Shown here in pieces: positions 19,368-29,687 of a stretch of 64,000 nt of DNA; position 1 is the first letter of the stretch; each line of letters opens with the position of its first letter. Origin of the DNA: 2-12-FULL-35-23 sp965196985 (GTDB taxonomy: Bacteria; Pseudomonadota; Gammaproteobacteria; UBA12402); NCBI GenBank assembly GCA_965196985.1, contig CBDALO010000260.1:46585-110584 (forward strand), written 5' to 3'. Below the pieces are notes generated by a model. It saw only the letters and a list, made by a program, of their open reading frames with translations. It did not search any database and was not told the DNA's origin. The translations under genes and the position numbers were made by a program.

Positions 19368-20373
19368 ACCCCAGTTCGGAGTTATGGCAGCCTTGGATTT
19401 AGTGAAAAACTTATATAACCTTTTGAAATTATTACTAATAATGGATGTGGTTATGATACATGAGCGCGAGGTTATAGAGTTATTTTGTCGCATAGATGAT
19501 TTTGCTGAGGAATTTGCAGCACTTGAGCGCAAAGATCTACTCCCTTCATCTGCAGAAAAAAAGTCAGGTCTACCTTGTTGTTTAGCTTATAGCGAGATTA
19601 TGACAATCATGATTTTGTTCCAAATGATCGGCTATAGAAACTTTAAATATTTTTATACTGGCTTTCTAAAAACATACTGGGGACATTACTTCCCTAATTT
19701 ACCCAGTTACTCACGTTTTATTGAATTGATGCCTAGAGCGCTAATGCCACTGACAATTTTTATTACTCTTAACGGTGGCAGGCGTAGTGGCATTTACTAC
19801 ATTGACTCAAGTTGCCTACCAAACTGTCACATTAAACGCACTAAACGCCACCGCACATTTAAAGCGGTTGCAAAACTTGGAAAAACATCTGTTGGTTGGT
19901 TTTTTGGTCTGAAACTTCATTTAGTAATCAATGACATAGGTGAGTTAATCGCCTTTAAAGTCACGCCCGGCAATCATCATGATTTAGCTGCAGGTGTCTC
20001 ATTGTTTGAAGGGCTGGAGGGTTTGGCCTTCGGAGATAAAGGCTATATTGGGAAGGCTGTTTTTGAAAAACTACTTGATAGCGGTTTGAAGTTAATTACA
20101 CGCAAAAGAAAAAATATGAAAAATGCGCAGCCACTTAGCGATCACGAGCAACAGTTATTAAATCAGCGAGGGATCATTGAGACTGTTTTTGGCTGCTTGA
20201 AACATAAGTTTCATATTTGGCACACCAGACATCGCTCGGTTGCAAATGCTATTACACATCTTGTTGCTGGGTTGGCTGCTTATATTATTGAGCCATTAAC
20301 AATTACTGCAGTGAAAAGGTTGCCAAGCAATTAGAATTTAATTACTTGATCACTATTAACTCCGAACTGGGGT
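19368..20373 (+). mobile_element. IS982-family element
   Basis: Perfect 17-bp ends ACCCCAGTTCGGAGTTA, 1006 bp. The 7-bp target duplication is ACATATA/ACCTATA, with one mismatch. Inserted in the permease gene. Confidence 0.88.
19441..20334 (+). CDS. IS982-family transposase
   Basis: About 297 residues from MDVVMIHEREVIELFCRIDDF. DDE motifs are YYIDSSCLPNCH (Asp), AFGDKGYIGK (Asp) and RGIIETVFGCLKHKF (Glu). ATG 19453 is a possible alternative start. Intact and of usual length. Confidence 0.88.
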   Translation: MDVVMIHEREVIELFCRIDDFAEEFAALERKDLLPSSAEKKSGLPCCLAYSEIMTIMILFQMIGYRNFKYFYTGFLKTYWGHYFPNLPSYSRFIELMPRALMPLTIFITLNGGRRSGIYYIDSSCLPNCHIKRTKRHRTFKAVAKLGKTSVGWFFGLKLHLVINDIGELIAFKVTPGNHHDLAAGVSLFEGLEGLAFGDKGYIGKAVFEKLLDSGLKLITRKRKNMKNAQPLSDHEQQLLNQRGIIETVFGCLKHKFHIWHTRHRSVANAITHLVAGLAAYIIEPLTITAVKRLPSN

Positions 20374-20380
20374 ACCTATA

Positions 20381-20673
20381 ATCTCTCACGCAGGGCTTTA
20401 ATCTTTAACACCTGTTTAGCGATTCTTTTCTTATTGCTCTTTAAGAGCTGGTCTGATCTTGCTGAAGTGCTTGGCTTACTGCATATTATTTCATATCTGC
20501 CGGTTCCCATTGCTTTATGGGTACTTCGAGGAAAAATAAGCCAACAGAAATACCTGTTTCGTTTACCATTAGGGCGATGGATTGCTTTAGGATTATTCTT
20601 ATTTTTTAGCTACTTATTTACCTTAGCCAAGCTAGCAATCATTTATGAAGTCTTACTGGTTTTTGGCGTTTTT
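20381..20673 (+). pseudogene. APC-family permease, piece 3 of 4
   Basis: Encodes LSRRALIFNTCLAILFLLLF and the last membrane segments (PLGRWIALGLFLFFSYLFTLA...YEVLLVFGVF). It is cut at CTTG by IS91 in minus orientation. The remaining eleven codons are found at 34715-34747. Confidence 0.88.
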
Positions 20674-20758
20674 CTTGATATTAAGGAATTTCAATGTGTC
20701 AATTGGTAAAAATACCACCAATTAAAATGAGTAATTTTAGCACAGGTATTTTTTATAA

Positions 20759-22227
20759 CTGAAAACTACCCAAAATTTAAATCAGCAAAATAATGCTGAA
20801 ATATTGTGTAAAAATGACTATGCTTTGTCTTTTTAACAAGACTAACGAGATGAGTATAAATGTTAAACTTCGCCGATTACGCTGCCCCTCTTTTTTCAAA
20901 ATTAACTGGGAAAGTTGTTTTAAAAAAATCTATCGACGATTGTAGGAAAGCTATTAACTGAAGGTAGTTGTAAGTTGTTCAGTTCATCAAAAGATAACAA
21001 TGAGTATAAAAAGATGATTCGTACACTTACCGGTGAAAATAAAAGCACCGATTTAGATCCAATAAAAACAAATGATGTATTGCTAGAACAGAGCTGTGAA
21101 AAACTTTCACACGCCAGTAAAATTGATGTTCTTCATGATCCTTCTGATATTAGAAAGCCACATAGCAAGCAAACTGAAAATCTAGGTAAAGTAAGGAGTC
21201 TGGACGGGGATATTATCAATGGTTACAGCACGCATAACGCAGTTGCATTAGTACCTGGTGATAAGGCTGTGCATCTACTATCGCATGTAAGCTACAGCAA
21301 TAAAGACCCTAAGTTTTTAAAAGCTGAGCATATTAAGAAAATAGAGGCTGGAAAGCCATTTGAGGGAGATAAAGAGGCCAAGAGTCTTTATGAATCTGGT
21401 GATTACTTTAATAAAAAGCTGCTGTCTATTCGTGAAATAGAAAAAATAGGAATCTGCCTAAAATCAAAGAATGAAGATGCAACCATTACCCATATTCTAG
21501 ATAGAGAGTTTGATGATAATGACTATCTCTCACTAATTGATACAAACCTAGATCAAGACTTTATTATTCGCTCAAAAATAACAAGAACAATAGAAGGTAG
21601 AGGTGATGATGGTAAAAAGCTTAAGCTGATTAACGCTGATTTTGATGCTCAAGGCGAAAAGCAATTCCAAAAGTTAACAGTTGGAAAGAATTGCGTACAA
21701 GACGGAAAAATAACTATTTATTTTGGAGAGTTTGAGAACTTCAATGCAATTAAAATCCAAATTACAGGCAGAGATGGTAGGAGAATTTTTAAGAATGACA
21801 TGCTGCTATTAACTAATAAAAAAGTAACGACTTTTGATGAGGCGTATGAGGTATACATAGCCTATCTATCTCGTGCGAAAATTGAATATGTTTTTAAATT
21901 TCTCAAGGAAGGACTAGGCTGGGAAAATATGCAGATAAAAAATTTTAAAGGGATACAAAATCTACTGGCTGTATGTTTTTATGTGGCCTCATATTTGTAT
22001 GAGATAGGTAAGGAAAAAGCTTATGACGATTACGCAATTATGCTAGCTAAATTAGGAGATGGTAAGGGCAAGGTGACACGACACTTTATTGCGAAGGGTA
22101 TTAGAAAACTTCTAACGTATCACTTAGTAGAGCAATTTTTTAAAGAAAATAGTGTTTCTCAAGAAGAACAAAAAGAATTATCGAATTCAGTTCAGGTAGG
22201 GAGATAACAATTTTGGGTAGTTCTCAG
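20759..22227 (+). mobile_element. IS4-like element, copy 1
   Basis: Ends CTGAAAACTACCCAAAAT and CTGAGAACTACCCAAAAT, 1469 bp, with 7-bp target duplication TTTATAA (20752-20758 and 22228-22234). Copy 2 at 58671-60139 is the same length. Confidence 0.9.
20863..22207 (+). CDS. IS4-like DDE transposase, apparent +1 frame change near the N-terminus
   Basis: The main frame (from about 20930, with a TTG start possible at 20975) encodes about 410 residues with RSLDGDIINGYSTH, THILDREFDDNDYL (Asp) and KIEYVFKFLKEGLGWENMQIK (Glu). ATG 20863 opens MLNFADYAAPLFSKLTGKVV, which continues naturally into the main frame only if one base is skipped at the A7 run 20922-20928. Both copies keep this arrangement, so slippage, or a shorter natural protein, is possible. 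Confidence 0.7.
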
Positions 22228-22333
22228 TTTATAAAATCGATTTAGTGGTGGGGCAGGGTTAGTTATGACAAACAATAGCCAAAACTAGCTGTTATTTGTT
22301 GTTTTGGACGGACTACCCCCCCCTAGGAAGTTA

Positions 22334-23527
22334 TTAGATTTTTTTCAGTAAGGCGAGTTCACGATGCTTTGATAGCAATTTGTAACGGTTAGGTTGTCTA
22401 TACCAGCAGTTAGCTAAAAACATTTGGCTACCGCATAGAACACATTCATAGGGGTCAATGTTAAAATTATTTTGCATTAAGGTGCGGTAATTGGCCTGGG
22501 GTGTGTTTGGATCAGTTTCACCTAATAGGAGTCTGACTTTGGGTAGCATCTCACCTCGCACCCGGTTAGCAAGAAACCCATAATAACGCACCATACGAAA
22601 GCCAACATCAGGAATGTGTTGAATAAATCGAGCAATAAACTCTTCCGCGGTTAATTTAAATTGCTTGTAGGTTTTAGAGACGTGATCAAGATAATTAAAA
22701 CTGAGGCTGCTCCCATCAAAGTTTTTAATTTTTGACTCAGCAATAGGAGGACGTTTGGTGTATCGACCTAAGTATTTAACGTTTTGTTTGTGATTCTTTG
22801 AGGGCTTTGCGCAATGTACTACCCATCGTTTTTGGTAAAGCTGATCAAGCAGTTGATTAAAGTTGAAAGTGTGGTTCAGTGTAGAGGCTAACTGATTTGG
22901 CAGAATAAGCCCTTTGTCCTGGTGGTGGTTTCTAAAAAGGTTAATGACCTCATAACGCCACATGGACATTAGTGTAGGTTGATGGAAGTAGAGGCTTTTC
23001 CATTGTGTTAACTCTTTGTTGATACCACCCAGAGTGATTGACGCATGAAGATGCACATTGCGCTTTAGATCTCTGCCAAAGGTGTGAAGCGCGATAAATA
23101 CACCGGGTTTAACCCTCTTGTTTTTAGCAAGCTTGAGTAACACCTTTGCTGCTAATGGTGGGAGTAAATTAAGAAGCTCTCTGTTTGTCCAAAAGCAGTC
23201 CCAAAGAGTAGAGGGCATGGTGAATGTGATGTGTTGCCATGCAGTGTTGGGTAAGATTGCCATTTGTTGTTGTATCCATACTTCTGTGGCTTTTTTACCA
23301 CACGATGAACAGCTTTTAGCTTTGCAGGTATGGCGGATGTATTTGACGTGTGAACAGTTTGGATTACTGCAATGATACTCTTTATGGCCACGCATAGGAT
23401 GTTTGCAGCTAAGCAGCTTAACAATGCCAATGACAATAGCTTCTCTGATTTTATCTTTGTACTTGGTGTGAAAGTTCCACCAGTTCTGATTGGTTACCAA
23501 GATTTGTTTGATACTAAAGCGTTTCAT
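22334..23527 (-). CDS. IS91-family HUH transposase, copy 2
   Basis: 397 residues, nearly identical to 10154-11347 (Arg/His change in the YIR(R/H)TCKAK segment). Intact, although its element has an IS4-like insertion downstream of the stop codon. Confidence 0.92.
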   Translation of the reverse strand: MKRFSIKQILVTNQNWWNFHTKYKDKIREAIVIGIVKLLSCKHPMRGHKEYHCSNPNCSHVKYIRHTCKAKSCSSCGKKATEVWIQQQMAILPNTAWQHITFTMPSTLWDCFWTNRELLNLLPPLAAKVLLKLAKNKRVKPGVFIALHTFGRDLKRNVHLHASITLGGINKELTQWKSLYFHQPTLMSMWRYEVINLFRNHHQDKGLILPNQLASTLNHTFNFNQLLDQLYQKRWVVHCAKPSKNHKQNVKYLGRYTKRPPIAESKIKNFDGSSLSFNYLDHVSKTYKQFKLTAEEFIARFIQHIPDVGFRMVRYYGFLANRVRGEMLPKVRLLLGETDPNTPQANYRTLMQNNFNIDPYECVLCGSQMFLANCWYRQPNRYKLLSKHRELALLKKI

Positions 23528-23729
23528 TATTCTTAGAGTAAAATGAGAAGCGCGTATAGTAGGTGAGTTATTGCTCAGCTACCTGAAGCAATTTCTATAG
23601 CAGGTGTGTTATTTTTATTCGTTATTATTCCATGGGCAGGTTTGACTAGTTTGAGACTTAATAATACTCGTGGCTTTGTAAAGACTAAACTCTTAGAGGC
23701 TTAGAAAGTTGCCGGCGAAGCCGGCCTGA

Positions 23730-26700
23730 CTTGTTCTCGCTTCTGCTAAGGTATAAGATTGAGTAAGGGCTTGTTGCAATGATGGCACATGTTTTAAAAC
23801 TCTTTCTGTGATTGCCTTGTTGCCACCAATACTATCTAACTCTCTTAACATTGCTTTCTGACGAAGATCAATAAGATTTTCACTATTCATCTTGTGGGCG
23901 CGGTCTAGAGCATCACGAGATTCAACAAGCGAACTTAATGCACCAGATTGCTGCTGGTTATCCTCAACCGCTTGCCAATCAATCGAATCATAGATGGCCT
24001 TAAATTGTTCTTGTGGCGTCAATTTCATAAAATCGTGCTGCTTAATTTCTTCGAGTGGCTCAATCAATGTTGCTGACAAGCTCGTCACTTCACGATAAAG
24101 GTTCTCATCATTAACAATCGCGCGGATTGACTGCCTAACCTTCTCAGCTTGTTGCGTGACTTCACATTCTTGCCGGCGTTGTAAAACTGCATAATGGCTA
24201 GAATGGCTTTTACTTACCTTATCGGTATTAATTAATTCATCCATCTGTTGTTCTTGAGCAACAGCGAGTGATCTATGCTTAATTAAAGTTTCATAATCAG
24301 TTTTATCCTGTACGAGTTGCTCAATAGCAGGATGTTTGTTTTTATCCCGCTCAAGGGCTGCCCAGTCAAAAGACGATAGCACATCATTAAGGTGTGTATT
24401 TAGATCAGTATTTATTGGCTTAGGAATTGCAGGGCTTAACTGCCTCGCACCTTTCTCGATAGTGTCTAAGGCGGTGTGATCAGTAAAGCTGGCAATTAAC
24501 TCAGGTGACTGCCCTTTTAATAAGTCATAATCATGATGCGCTTTTTTAACAACCAAGGCAGCTTTCACCAGATCGGCTTGTTTTTCCTTGTAATGATCAG
24601 AGGTTTCAGCCTCGTGTTGACTCACCGTTTTAAATGCGTTGTGCGCCGTGACCAAGTCAGCTAGCTCTGGCTCTTGGCTGTTGGCTAATGCACTTAGATC
24701 AATGGTGTTAACCCATGTCTTCACGGCTTTGCTGTGAGATTCATTGACCAGCAAACCATCAACATCAATCAGCACGTCACGTTCCAGTGATCGTGGCGCA
24801 TTGTAATCAAGTGTAAAGTCTTTGACCTGCTCTCGTGACATTGATTGCAGCAGAGAAGCATAGCCGTGGTGAAACCCTTCAGTGCTCCAGTGAATATCGC
24901 ACGCTTCTTTGTGGCGCGTTAGCGCAACATGCGTAAGGTAACGATTGGAGTTAAAGCTTGGGAAGTAATCATCATAAGTAAAGGTAGCTCCTTGGAGCTT
25001 ATGGACGGTTGCAGCATAGGCGTAATCAAAGTGATTGTAGTCTTTCACATCAAAGGTAATAGTGCGCTTTTTACCACCAATGATTTCAACAGTGAGCTGG
25101 TGAGCACTGGCTTTTTTGATCAGCCCGCGCGTGCCGTTTTTGACTCCGTGTGGCGTATCATCTACCCCTGTAACCCCAAGCCCTTTTTCATTTTTTAAGA
25201 AGTAAATTTCATCACCCACTGAAAAGCTGCGGTTGACTTCATTTTTACCATCATTAATTTTAATGGTTACATCTTTACCTAGTTTCTTCGCCTCTCGCAT
25301 TTTCCGGCGACCTAGCTCATTCAGCCTTGCCACATGCTTACGCATAAAGGCAGACATAGTAGCCGTTTCATTAGGGTGAGCCACACGCTTGCCCCACCAA
25401 CTATCCACTGTGCCTTGTAAGGCTTCATCCTCTGTATTGTAATGATGAACAAAGCCATGTTCGTGATAGGCATTTAATGCTTCTTGAGTCCGCCCAAGTG
25501 CTAAATCTTTGCTCGCCTCGCGCATCCAGTCATGCTTTTGTCGGCGGATATCAGTCAATGAGGAAAAACCAATTCGCTCTAAAATAGCGCGAAACGCTGC
25601 CCCTGCCCCAATGGGTTGGAGCTGCGTGTGATCACCCACTAACGCGACTTTAGCCCCTGCTTGTTTAGCAAACCCGATCACCTCAGCCAGCAAGCGTGAA
25701 TCCACCATCCCTGCTTCATCGATCACTAAGACGTCTCTTTTATCCAAGCGTTCACGATCACTTTTCCACGCCAATAGATGAGAAGCGATGGTGCGTGAGT
25801 CGATATTGGCATCTTGCAATAACCCATCGGCAGCGCGTCCCGCTAAGGCTAGCCCTCTCACACGGTAGCCCGCCCCTTCCCAGACTTCACGCGCTGCACC
25901 TAACAAGTGGGTTTTACCTGTACCGGCAAAACCCACGACTGCCACTGCATCACCACCATGCACCAAGGCATTCAGTACCTCAGCTTGTGACTCAGACAGC
26001 GTCTTACTTTTTATCGCTTTTTGAGCGAGATACTTCGATACTTCATGGCGATTTTCACTCGCCATGCTGGTGACATTAGCGACTAAGTCTGACTCGATTT
26101 GCAGCATTTCTTTGCTGGTGTAGCGCATTTCGTTTTTATCATTTCGCCCCAGGCTGAGTAGCTCAGGGGATTGTAAAATGCTTTGATAGACCCGAACGAA
26201 TTGCTCGGCATCAATGCTGTAGCGATTCGCAATTCGGGCAATATCGGCATCGGAGAAAGTCGATTGTTGACCGGATAACAGCTTCAGCGCAATGGTCGGA
26301 TCAGCAATAATAGCTTTACCGTTTTTCTCCGTGATACGCTGGTATTCATCCATCCGATCACTAGGCGTTAACGGCTTACCTTGGGCAAGTTCACGTTTGG
26401 CGCGGGTAGCTGATACGCCGATTTTGTTTTGCGGTTCAATATCAATACCGCGCTCTTCATAACTTCGGCGATCAATCCGCACATCATGGCCATTGATCGC
26501 AAGATGATGGTTAGTTAACGTCTCCCATTGAAGGCGGACACCCTCTAACCAAGGACGTTGATTCCAAGTGCGATTTTTTGCGCGCGCAAAATCCTGCCCT
26601 TTGATTTCACGCATACTCAGCATAATGTGCAAATGGGGCTGATCGTTTCCATGCCCAGCATGAAATGCCACGTCAGCTAGGATATTCTGATCAGTGAAAT

Positions 26701-27031
26701 GCTTAACAAACGCTTTGGCTAATTTCAAGTTTTGTTCTTCGGTAAGCTCAATGGGTAAGGCGACTTGTATCTCACGCGCTGGCACACCATTCCATTGCCG
26801 TTCCATCCCATCGAGATGATTCCAGACACGCTCGCGATCTTTCATCCACTCAGGTGCGCCATCAGGGAGAAAGATTTCAGCTTTTACGAGATCTTTTTTT
26901 GACGAGTAGTTAAACGTCTCGTCTTGGCGGTGATCGTGCAATTTCTCACAAGCACGGTAGGCCACTGCTGCAATGACATTTCGCCCTTTAGAACGCTGGA
27001 TCATTTGTGCTCGCAGATGAAAGATTGCCAT
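23730..27031 (-). pseudogene. traA: TraA-type MobQ relaxase-helicase, 3' end lost to IS91
   Basis: Over 1090 residues survive. The N-terminal MobA/MobL relaxase domain has Tyr25 (AVAYRACEKLHD) and the metal motif QPHLHIML near residue 133. A RecD-like helicase follows, with Walker A GFAGTGKTHLL near 370, Walker B VIDEAGMVD near 440 and YAATVHKLQGATF near 675. The C-terminus (~350 residues, helical) is cut at CTTG by IS91; the final residues AGFAGNFLSL are IS-encoded. It would nick oriT and unwind the transferred strand, as Ti-plasmid TraA does. Both enzymatic domains are complete, so partial function is conceivable. Confidence 0.88.
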
Positions 27032-27963
27032 TATTCTTTCACCTCATAGCGATAGCAAGTCTCTTCCTGTGAGCATTGCTCAATTTGGATTAAACGAGGT
27101 GATTGAATAATAGCTTGATAGACAGCTTGGCAGTGCTCATCGTTAATACTTTGGCCTAAAGCAAACTCCTTAATAGCGTTATTGGTGATAACACCATGTT
27201 TGTTTGAAAGAATTTTCAGCGCAATGTCTGGATTATCAATAATTCTATTACCATTAATCTCTCGTATTGCATCTCGCTCATGCAATCTATCACTTGAGGT
27301 TAATGGTAAACCCTGATTTTTTTCACGCTGAGCACGTGCAATTGAAATACCCACCGAACCCTGAGGTAGCAGGTCAATACCTTGCTCTTTATAACTTCGG
27401 TGATCAATCCTGACATTGCAACCATGCAATTCCAAATACTTATTACAAAGATTAGCCCACTCTTTACGCCATATAGTTACATTCTCACGTTTATTCCATG
27501 TTCTATTTGAAAGCCCAAAGCCATTAGATGAAACGTCACGCAACGTTAGCAAAACATCAGCATGAGGTTGGTTATTAGACTCTCCAATACGAAAATTAAT
27601 ATCAGCAATCATGCCAAGCTGAACAAATTGCTTTAAACAGTATTCTTTTAGCAAATCCCTGTTTGCTTTATCAGTTAATTCACTCGGTAGAGCTATCTTA
27701 ACTAATCTAGCTAATTGTGCATCTTTACGTTTTGAAGCTTCTTCAACCTCATTCCACAACAACTCTCTATCTTTAAAACAAGCAGGAGCACCAACAGGTA
27801 GTAATATTTCACTATGAATTAAATTTTTCTTTTTTTCATAATTAAAAGTTTTACCTAATCTTTTATCAAAAAGTTTTCCCCCAGAAATAAGCGCAGCCTG
27901 TTGTACAACACTTTGCCCTTTTGATCGCTTGATTGTCGTTATTGATAATCTAAATATTGCCAA
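27031..27963 (-). CDS. Catalytically stripped MobA/MobL relaxase paralogue
   Basis: This 310-residue protein aligns end to end with the relaxase domain of the downstream TraA (MAIFRLSITTIKRSKGQSV against MAIFHLRAQMIQRSKGRNV) and has no helicase. The catalytic Tyr25 is Leu (QAALISGGKL), and the HxH of QPHLHI is HAD (QPHADVLL). Its stop overlaps the TraA start as TAATG, so translation of TraA is probably coupled to it. The frame is fully open, which argues against simple decay. It could be an accessory DNA-binding or regulatory protein; this is inference. Confidence 0.8.
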   Translation of the reverse strand: MAIFRLSITTIKRSKGQSVVQQAALISGGKLFDKRLGKTFNYEKKKNLIHSEILLPVGAPACFKDRELLWNEVEEASKRKDAQLARLVKIALPSELTDKANRDLLKEYCLKQFVQLGMIADINFRIGESNNQPHADVLLTLRDVSSNGFGLSNRTWNKRENVTIWRKEWANLCNKYLELHGCNVRIDHRSYKEQGIDLLPQGSVGISIARAQREKNQGLPLTSSDRLHERDAIREINGNRIIDNPDIALKILSNKHGVITNNAIKEFALGQSINDEHCQAVYQAIIQSPRLIQIEQCSQEETCYRYEVKE

Positions 27964-28001
27964 ATTGATATTTAATTTTTAAAAATGGTCATATTTTTAT
28001 T

Positions 28002-28043
28002 AGCGAATAGGGGCGGTGCTTGCACTGTTTATTCGCGCCCTTT
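28002..28043. other. oriT: Candidate oriT of the MobQ system
   Basis: In the gap between the divergent relaxase operon and the traD-like operon, GCGAATA (28003-28009) and TATTCGC (28030-28036) form an inverted repeat around GTGC-TT-GCAC. The repeat is followed by GCGCCCTTTA. RSF1010/Ti-type nic regions have an inverted repeat next to a GCGCCCT core, and MobQ relaxase genes usually sit beside their oriT. The nic position is inferred by resemblance only. Confidence 0.5.
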
Positions 28044-28183
28044 ATCTTTTCGGTTTTTACTATACCATAATCCTACCTATTTTCAAATCGGATTACCGTT
28101 AGGCTTGCTTTTAGGGATAAAGGGTGTTTTAATAGCTGTAATGTTTTTTTATTGTGTTTGTAATGGGTTGTTAAGGATGAGGA

Positions 28184-28414
28184 ATGCCGGAAACAAAAGA
28201 AGTCACCGCCATTGTGGGTTATATTGCCACTGGCAACAATACTGTTCAGAAGAAAGGGGTAAAAGAAATCACCATCCCTGTAAGTAAGAAATTAAAAGTC
28301 AGTGAGGCGTTAAAGGAAATACAGCGAGAAATTATGAGTCGGTTGAATTATGAGTACCCTAATTTAGAGATTAAGATTGATTCGTTAAGAATTGAAGAAA
28401 AGGAATTGGATTAA
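28184..28414 (+). CDS. Small conserved-looking plasmid protein, unknown
   Basis: 76 residues starting MPETKEVTAIVGYIATGNNT after AAGGATGAGG. A beta-rich start is followed by a charged helix (KKLKVSEALKEIQREIMSRL). It ends just before the traD-like gene and is probably co-transcribed with it. I do not recognise the family. Its place beside the oriT suggests a relaxosome or regulatory role. Confidence 0.6.
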   Translation: MPETKEVTAIVGYIATGNNTVQKKGVKEITIPVSKKLKVSEALKEIQREIMSRLNYEYPNLEIKIDSLRIEEKELD

Positions 28415-28424
28415 GGAAAACCCT

Positions 28425-28721
28425 ATGCCACGATTAACATTGGAAGAAAAAATAGCCAAGGAAAACAAAAAACTCAAACAGGCAAAAGCCCGATTGCAAA
28501 CCTTAAAGGCCAGATCACGGCATCAAGAAAAGAAAGACGAAACCCGTGTCAAAATTTTATTGGGGGCTTGGGTCTTAAAAACATGGGAAGGCTTGAGCGA
28601 AAATGAACGCCAAGAGCGTTTAAAACTCGTGGATGACTTTTTGACAAGAGAGAAAGACAAAGAGCTAGTGCCTAGGGTGATTAACGCCTTATTGGAGCCT
28701 GAGCCTAGCTCGGATGAGTGA
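28425..28721 (+). CDS. traD: TraD-like relaxosome accessory protein
   Basis: 98 residues from MPRLTLEEKIAKENKKLKQ. The N-terminal coiled coil (KLKQAKARLQTLKARSRHQEKK) leads into RVKILLGAWVLKTWE, the pattern of the small Ti-type TraD/MobC proteins encoded divergently from TraA. AAGGAAA precedes the ATG. It overlaps no neighbour and is distinct from the coupling protein TraD of F. Confidence 0.65.
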   Translation: MPRLTLEEKIAKENKKLKQAKARLQTLKARSRHQEKKDETRVKILLGAWVLKTWEGLSENERQERLKLVDDFLTREKDKELVPRVINALLEPEPSSDE

Positions 28722-28838
28722 GTGTTATCCAGCATATCCACATGAGTGGAGCTTTAAAAAAAAGCGGAACGATTGTGGGTATGTGGGTAACACGGGTAGG
28801 AACTTTGTTACTAGGAAAGCGTTGAAGGACAATAGCAG

Positions 28839-28909
28839 AGTTATACCCAACAGTCACACTCACTACGCCTTTTTTGAGGCTTCGTTCGTGTGAATGGTTG
28901 GGCATAACT
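28839..28909. repeat. Long imperfect hairpin, attC-like in outline
   Basis: AGTTATACCCAAC...TCACAC pairs with GTGTGA...GTTGGGCATAACT across a 28-base loop containing GCCTTTTTTGAGGC. The outer boxes fit RYYYAAC and GTTRRRY, as in integron attC sites. No integron integrase or cassette array is visible, so a terminator or protein-binding structure is as likely. Confidence 0.35.
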
Positions 28910-28930
28910 CACTAAACAGGAGTGAATGAA

Positions 28931-29473
28931 ATGGAACACAACCGCATTACGCATTTACACCCGCAAGATGAGATTGAGCAGTTAAAGGCAGAGCTAGCAG
29001 AAGCAAAACGCCAACAGGAAGTGTTGCAAGCGCAACAGGAATTTGAGGGAGCCATGCAAATGGCTGACACGCAACAAGTGCTCAAAACCAAACGGCGATA
29101 CAATACCTTGTTAGAGCTGGTGATGGGTCGGTTGGTGATGATGCTAACGCCCCGCCCTGTTATTGGCAATATCGTCGGGTTAGGTATTGCGCTGTTTGCT
29201 TATGTGACGTTAAGTACGGAATTTACCTTGCATCATGCCGGACAATTTGCTCATTATCTCGGTATTGGGATTTTGATTTTTGGTGGATTGCAGATCATTA
29301 AAAGCTCCACGCGGAGCTTGTTGTTACCGTTAGCTGCAACGCTGGTGGGTGTGATTGTGACGAATACTTTGCATCATGGGCAAACGCTCTTTCACTTCCA
29401 CTCGACTTTTTACCAATACGTCATGGCAGTTGGTTTGATTGGTTTGGCCTTAGCGGTGTTTCATATTGATTAA
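28931..29473 (+). CDS. Membrane protein with N-terminal coiled coil, unknown
   Basis: 180 residues. Residues 1-45 form a Glu/Lys/Gln coiled coil (DEIEQLKAELAEAKRQQEVLQ). About four membrane segments follow (VIGNIVGLGIALFAYV, YLGIGILIFGGLQII, LLLPLAATLVGVIVT, YVMAVGLIGLALAVF). AGGAG at 28918-28922 supports ATG 28931 rather than the GTG at 28922. Plasmid context; no family recognised. Confidence 0.7.
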   Translation: MEHNRITHLHPQDEIEQLKAELAEAKRQQEVLQAQQEFEGAMQMADTQQVLKTKRRYNTLLELVMGRLVMMLTPRPVIGNIVGLGIALFAYVTLSTEFTLHHAGQFAHYLGIGILIFGGLQIIKSSTRSLLLPLAATLVGVIVTNTLHHGQTLFHFHSTFYQYVMAVGLIGLALAVFHID

Positions 29474-29483
29474 GGTGAGGCGG

Positions 29484-29522
29484 TACGCCTAGCTACAGAG
29501 GGTTAGGAAGTAGCTAGGCGTA
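29484..29522. repeat. Perfect 12-bp inverted repeat
   Basis: TACGCCTAGCTA and TAGCTAGGCGTA, 15 bases apart, lie directly after the membrane-protein stop. There is no T-run, so this is either a weak terminator or a binding site. Confidence 0.5.
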
Positions 29523-29687
29523 CACTGGGTACTACTAGGATCGCTAAGGAGTTTAGCTATTTTTGGCGGTGTTGAAAAGTAATGGAATGGACTCGCTCCA
29601 CTTTGAACCATTCTAAAAAAATGGTTCTCGGCATCTAAGTGCTAAATAGCTAAGCTATTAAATTTAACGAAAGCGAAGGAGTCCACT

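Larger units (their letters stand above)
20674..23729 (-). mobile_element. IS91-family element, copy 2, carrying an IS4-like element
   Basis: The right end (CTTGATATTAAGG) at 20674 abuts the permease. The left end with the GCCGGC hairpin at 23729 abuts CTTG and the relaxase gene. The two flanks belong to different genes, so this copy is a recombinant junction, not a simple insertion. The IS4-like element splits its right-end region. Confidence 0.88.

Noticed and set aside
27985..28287. 100-residue plus-strand open frame over the oriT region
   Set aside because: It overlaps the better-supported 28184-28414 gene in another frame, and its sequence and lack of a ribosome binding site suggest chance.
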